A stretch of 38,166 bases of DNA from Bacteroidota bacterium (GTDB taxonomy: Bacteria > Bacteroidota > Bacteroidia > AKYH767-A > OLB10): positions 1-38,166 of the forward strand of contig JADKIC010000038.1 in the NCBI GenBank assembly GCA_016721435.1. The letters are read 5' to 3'. Shown here piece by piece: positions 37,057 through 38,166 of the stretch; the first letter of the stretch is position 1; each line of letters opens with the position of its first letter. Under the pieces are notes generated by a model, which saw only the letters and a program-made list of their open reading frames with translations, was not told the DNA's origin and ran no database searches. The translations under genes and the position numbers were made by a program.

Positions 37057-37064
37057 CAAAAATA
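37057..37064 (-). promoter_or_regulatory. Possible promoter of the Asp-box protein gene
   Basis: TATTTTTG on the minus strand matches TAnnTTTG in the 229-bp spacer 36942-37170. TTTT is near the -33 position. It predicts a leader of about 110 nt before the ATG at 36941. Nothing else is recognised in this AT-rich spacer. Confidence 0.35.
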
Positions 37065-37170
37065 ATATTTTTTAGTTAAATAAAATCGCCCGGATTTTTT
37101 TACAAACTTCATTCAGGGACAATCCTCAAAATTATTGCTTTATCTGTCTGAATAACAGCATATTATGTAA

Positions 37171-38166
37171 TTAATGATGTGTTGAAAAATAGTGCAAAAA
37201 AAATACCGCTAAAAGCAAAAAAGAATAGACCAACCATGTTTTCCATTGCAGGTATTCTGAAATAGGAACTTTCATTTTTATATGCACATAAAGGGCTAAA
37301 CAACATTTTTCTACTATAAAGGCTGCCAAAGTGCCTATGGCAATTCCAATGATCCCTAATTTTAACATTAAAAAATAGCTGACTAAAACATTTACTGTAA
37401 TTTCAACTAAGGCAATTTTAAAAATGATATTGTTTTTTCCGGCCGCAATGACCAACGTTTGAGGAAAAACAACCCTACTTATCAATAAAAGTAAATAAGT
37501 GTTAAAAATCACTGCGCTGGAGGAAAACTCCTCTCTAAAAACCAGTGGATAGAAATAATTACTAGTTAATAGCAGCACAATAGTTACAGGATATAACAAG
37601 TGCATGAGTCGACCTGATTCTTTTTTCAATAGTTGCAGGCCGGATTTATCAAATCGTGATGCTGCAAGTTTGGGCACCAATGCGTTACTTATCGCACCTG
37701 ATAAGAGGACAGCTAAAGGCAATTCCTTAGCTCCGTATCTGAAAATCGCAAAGGCATCGCTCCCGAAATGGGTACTTACCAATAAACCATCAACATATTC
37801 AGCAGATCCGGAAATCAGAAGGCTGAAAATTAAAAGGGAGTGAAAAAAGGACTTGATTGAGAATAAGTTTGAAATTGAATTGCAATTGGCTATGTTCAGA
37901 AAGTAATCGATGTAAATAATATTTTTGATGGCAGCCAATAGTATAAGGAAATAAAAGCTGTATTCCAATCCATAGCCCAAATAAACAGGAACGCAACTGC
38001 ACTAATATAGGCGATTAAATTTATCATCCCATATTTGAGAAGTCCATATGTCCTGTTGGTGAGCAGGAGCAAGTGTTCAATTAAAAAAGTAGGGTTGTTC
38101 AGAAAAATATAGAGGAGCATTAAGGGATAACAGTCCACTGCTTCTGCAGGTAAGCTGTTGCGCGGT
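37171..38166 (-). CDS. Oligosaccharide flippase (Wzx/MATE-fold), partial, one frameshift
   Basis: The C-terminal portion of a polysaccharide-export flippase of the MVF/Wzx superfamily, which moves lipid-linked glycans across the inner membrane. At least eight hydrophobic helices are visible. The family-like loop VDGLLVSTHFGSDAFAIFRY and KELPLAVLLSGAISNALVPK are near 37800-37670, and a late helix pair (LMLKLGIIGIAIGTLAAFIV) near 37370. The N-terminal part lies beyond the right edge. The frame breaks near 37985, where FLFIWAMD meets YLGYGLEYSFYFL, requiring one base. The neighbouring glycan genes are outside the window, so O-antigen, capsule or another pathway cannot be chosen. Confidence 0.8.

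Overview
The window looks like a Bacteroidota chromosome, of moderately low GC and free-living style. Supporting this are several large secreted proteins ending in type IX secretion (T9SS/Por) type-A sorting domains, a bacillithiol deacetylase (BshB1), a Bacteroidota-style cytochrome c maturation cluster, a diadenylate cyclase, weak or absent Shine-Dalgarno sequences, and promoter-like elements of the Bacteroidota form TTTG-N19-21-TAnnTTTG. The order within the phylum cannot be fixed from this sequence.

Layout. 1-3.7 kb: two badly frame-broken minus-strand secreted-protein genes, one with a zinc-protease-like HEMIH motif. 3.9-5.5 kb: a lipoprotein, a gene-poor stretch, and tRNA-Lys(TTT) with terminators. 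5.6-6.8 kb: a large GNAT-like protein (minus). 6.9-10.2 kb: a plus-strand group (SDR oxidoreductase, TPR lipoprotein, membrane TPR protein of the TMTC/DUF1736 kind). 10.07-11.94 kb: a tandem array of about 576-bp units, each holding a decayed tail of the TPR gene and a palindrome-rich element of about 387 bp. 11.9-15.3 kb: recQ-mpg-cdaA (minus). 15.3-17.1 kb: two tandem-domain UspA proteins (minus), divergent from a nucleoside phosphorylase (plus). 18.2-23.9 kb: two tandem paralogous T9SS proteins of about 890 aa. 23.9-28.7 kb: plus-strand housekeeping and transport genes (GNAT, MATE, small lipoprotein, fmt, Sir2, UPF0316, DUF2892). 28.7-34.0 kb: DUF2520 protein and ccmB-C-D-E-F (minus). 34.0-34.8 kb: bshB1 (plus). 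35.0-36.9 kb: a T9SS Asp-box protein (minus). 37.2 kb to the end: a partial polysaccharide flippase (minus).

Two things cut across the window. First, many conserved genes (recQ, uspA, fmt, ccmF, ccmB, the DUF2520 gene, T9SS genes) are broken by single-base indels, nearly all in short homopolymers. Restoring one base each returns the expected family sequence and length, so I read most as sequencing or assembly errors, not pseudogenes. Second, the most unusual structure is the tandem palindromic array at 10.07-11.94 kb. Its central palindrome changes between copies at two base pairs, both compensated. I found no CRISPR array, recognisable defence system or phage, and no integrase or transposase gene.
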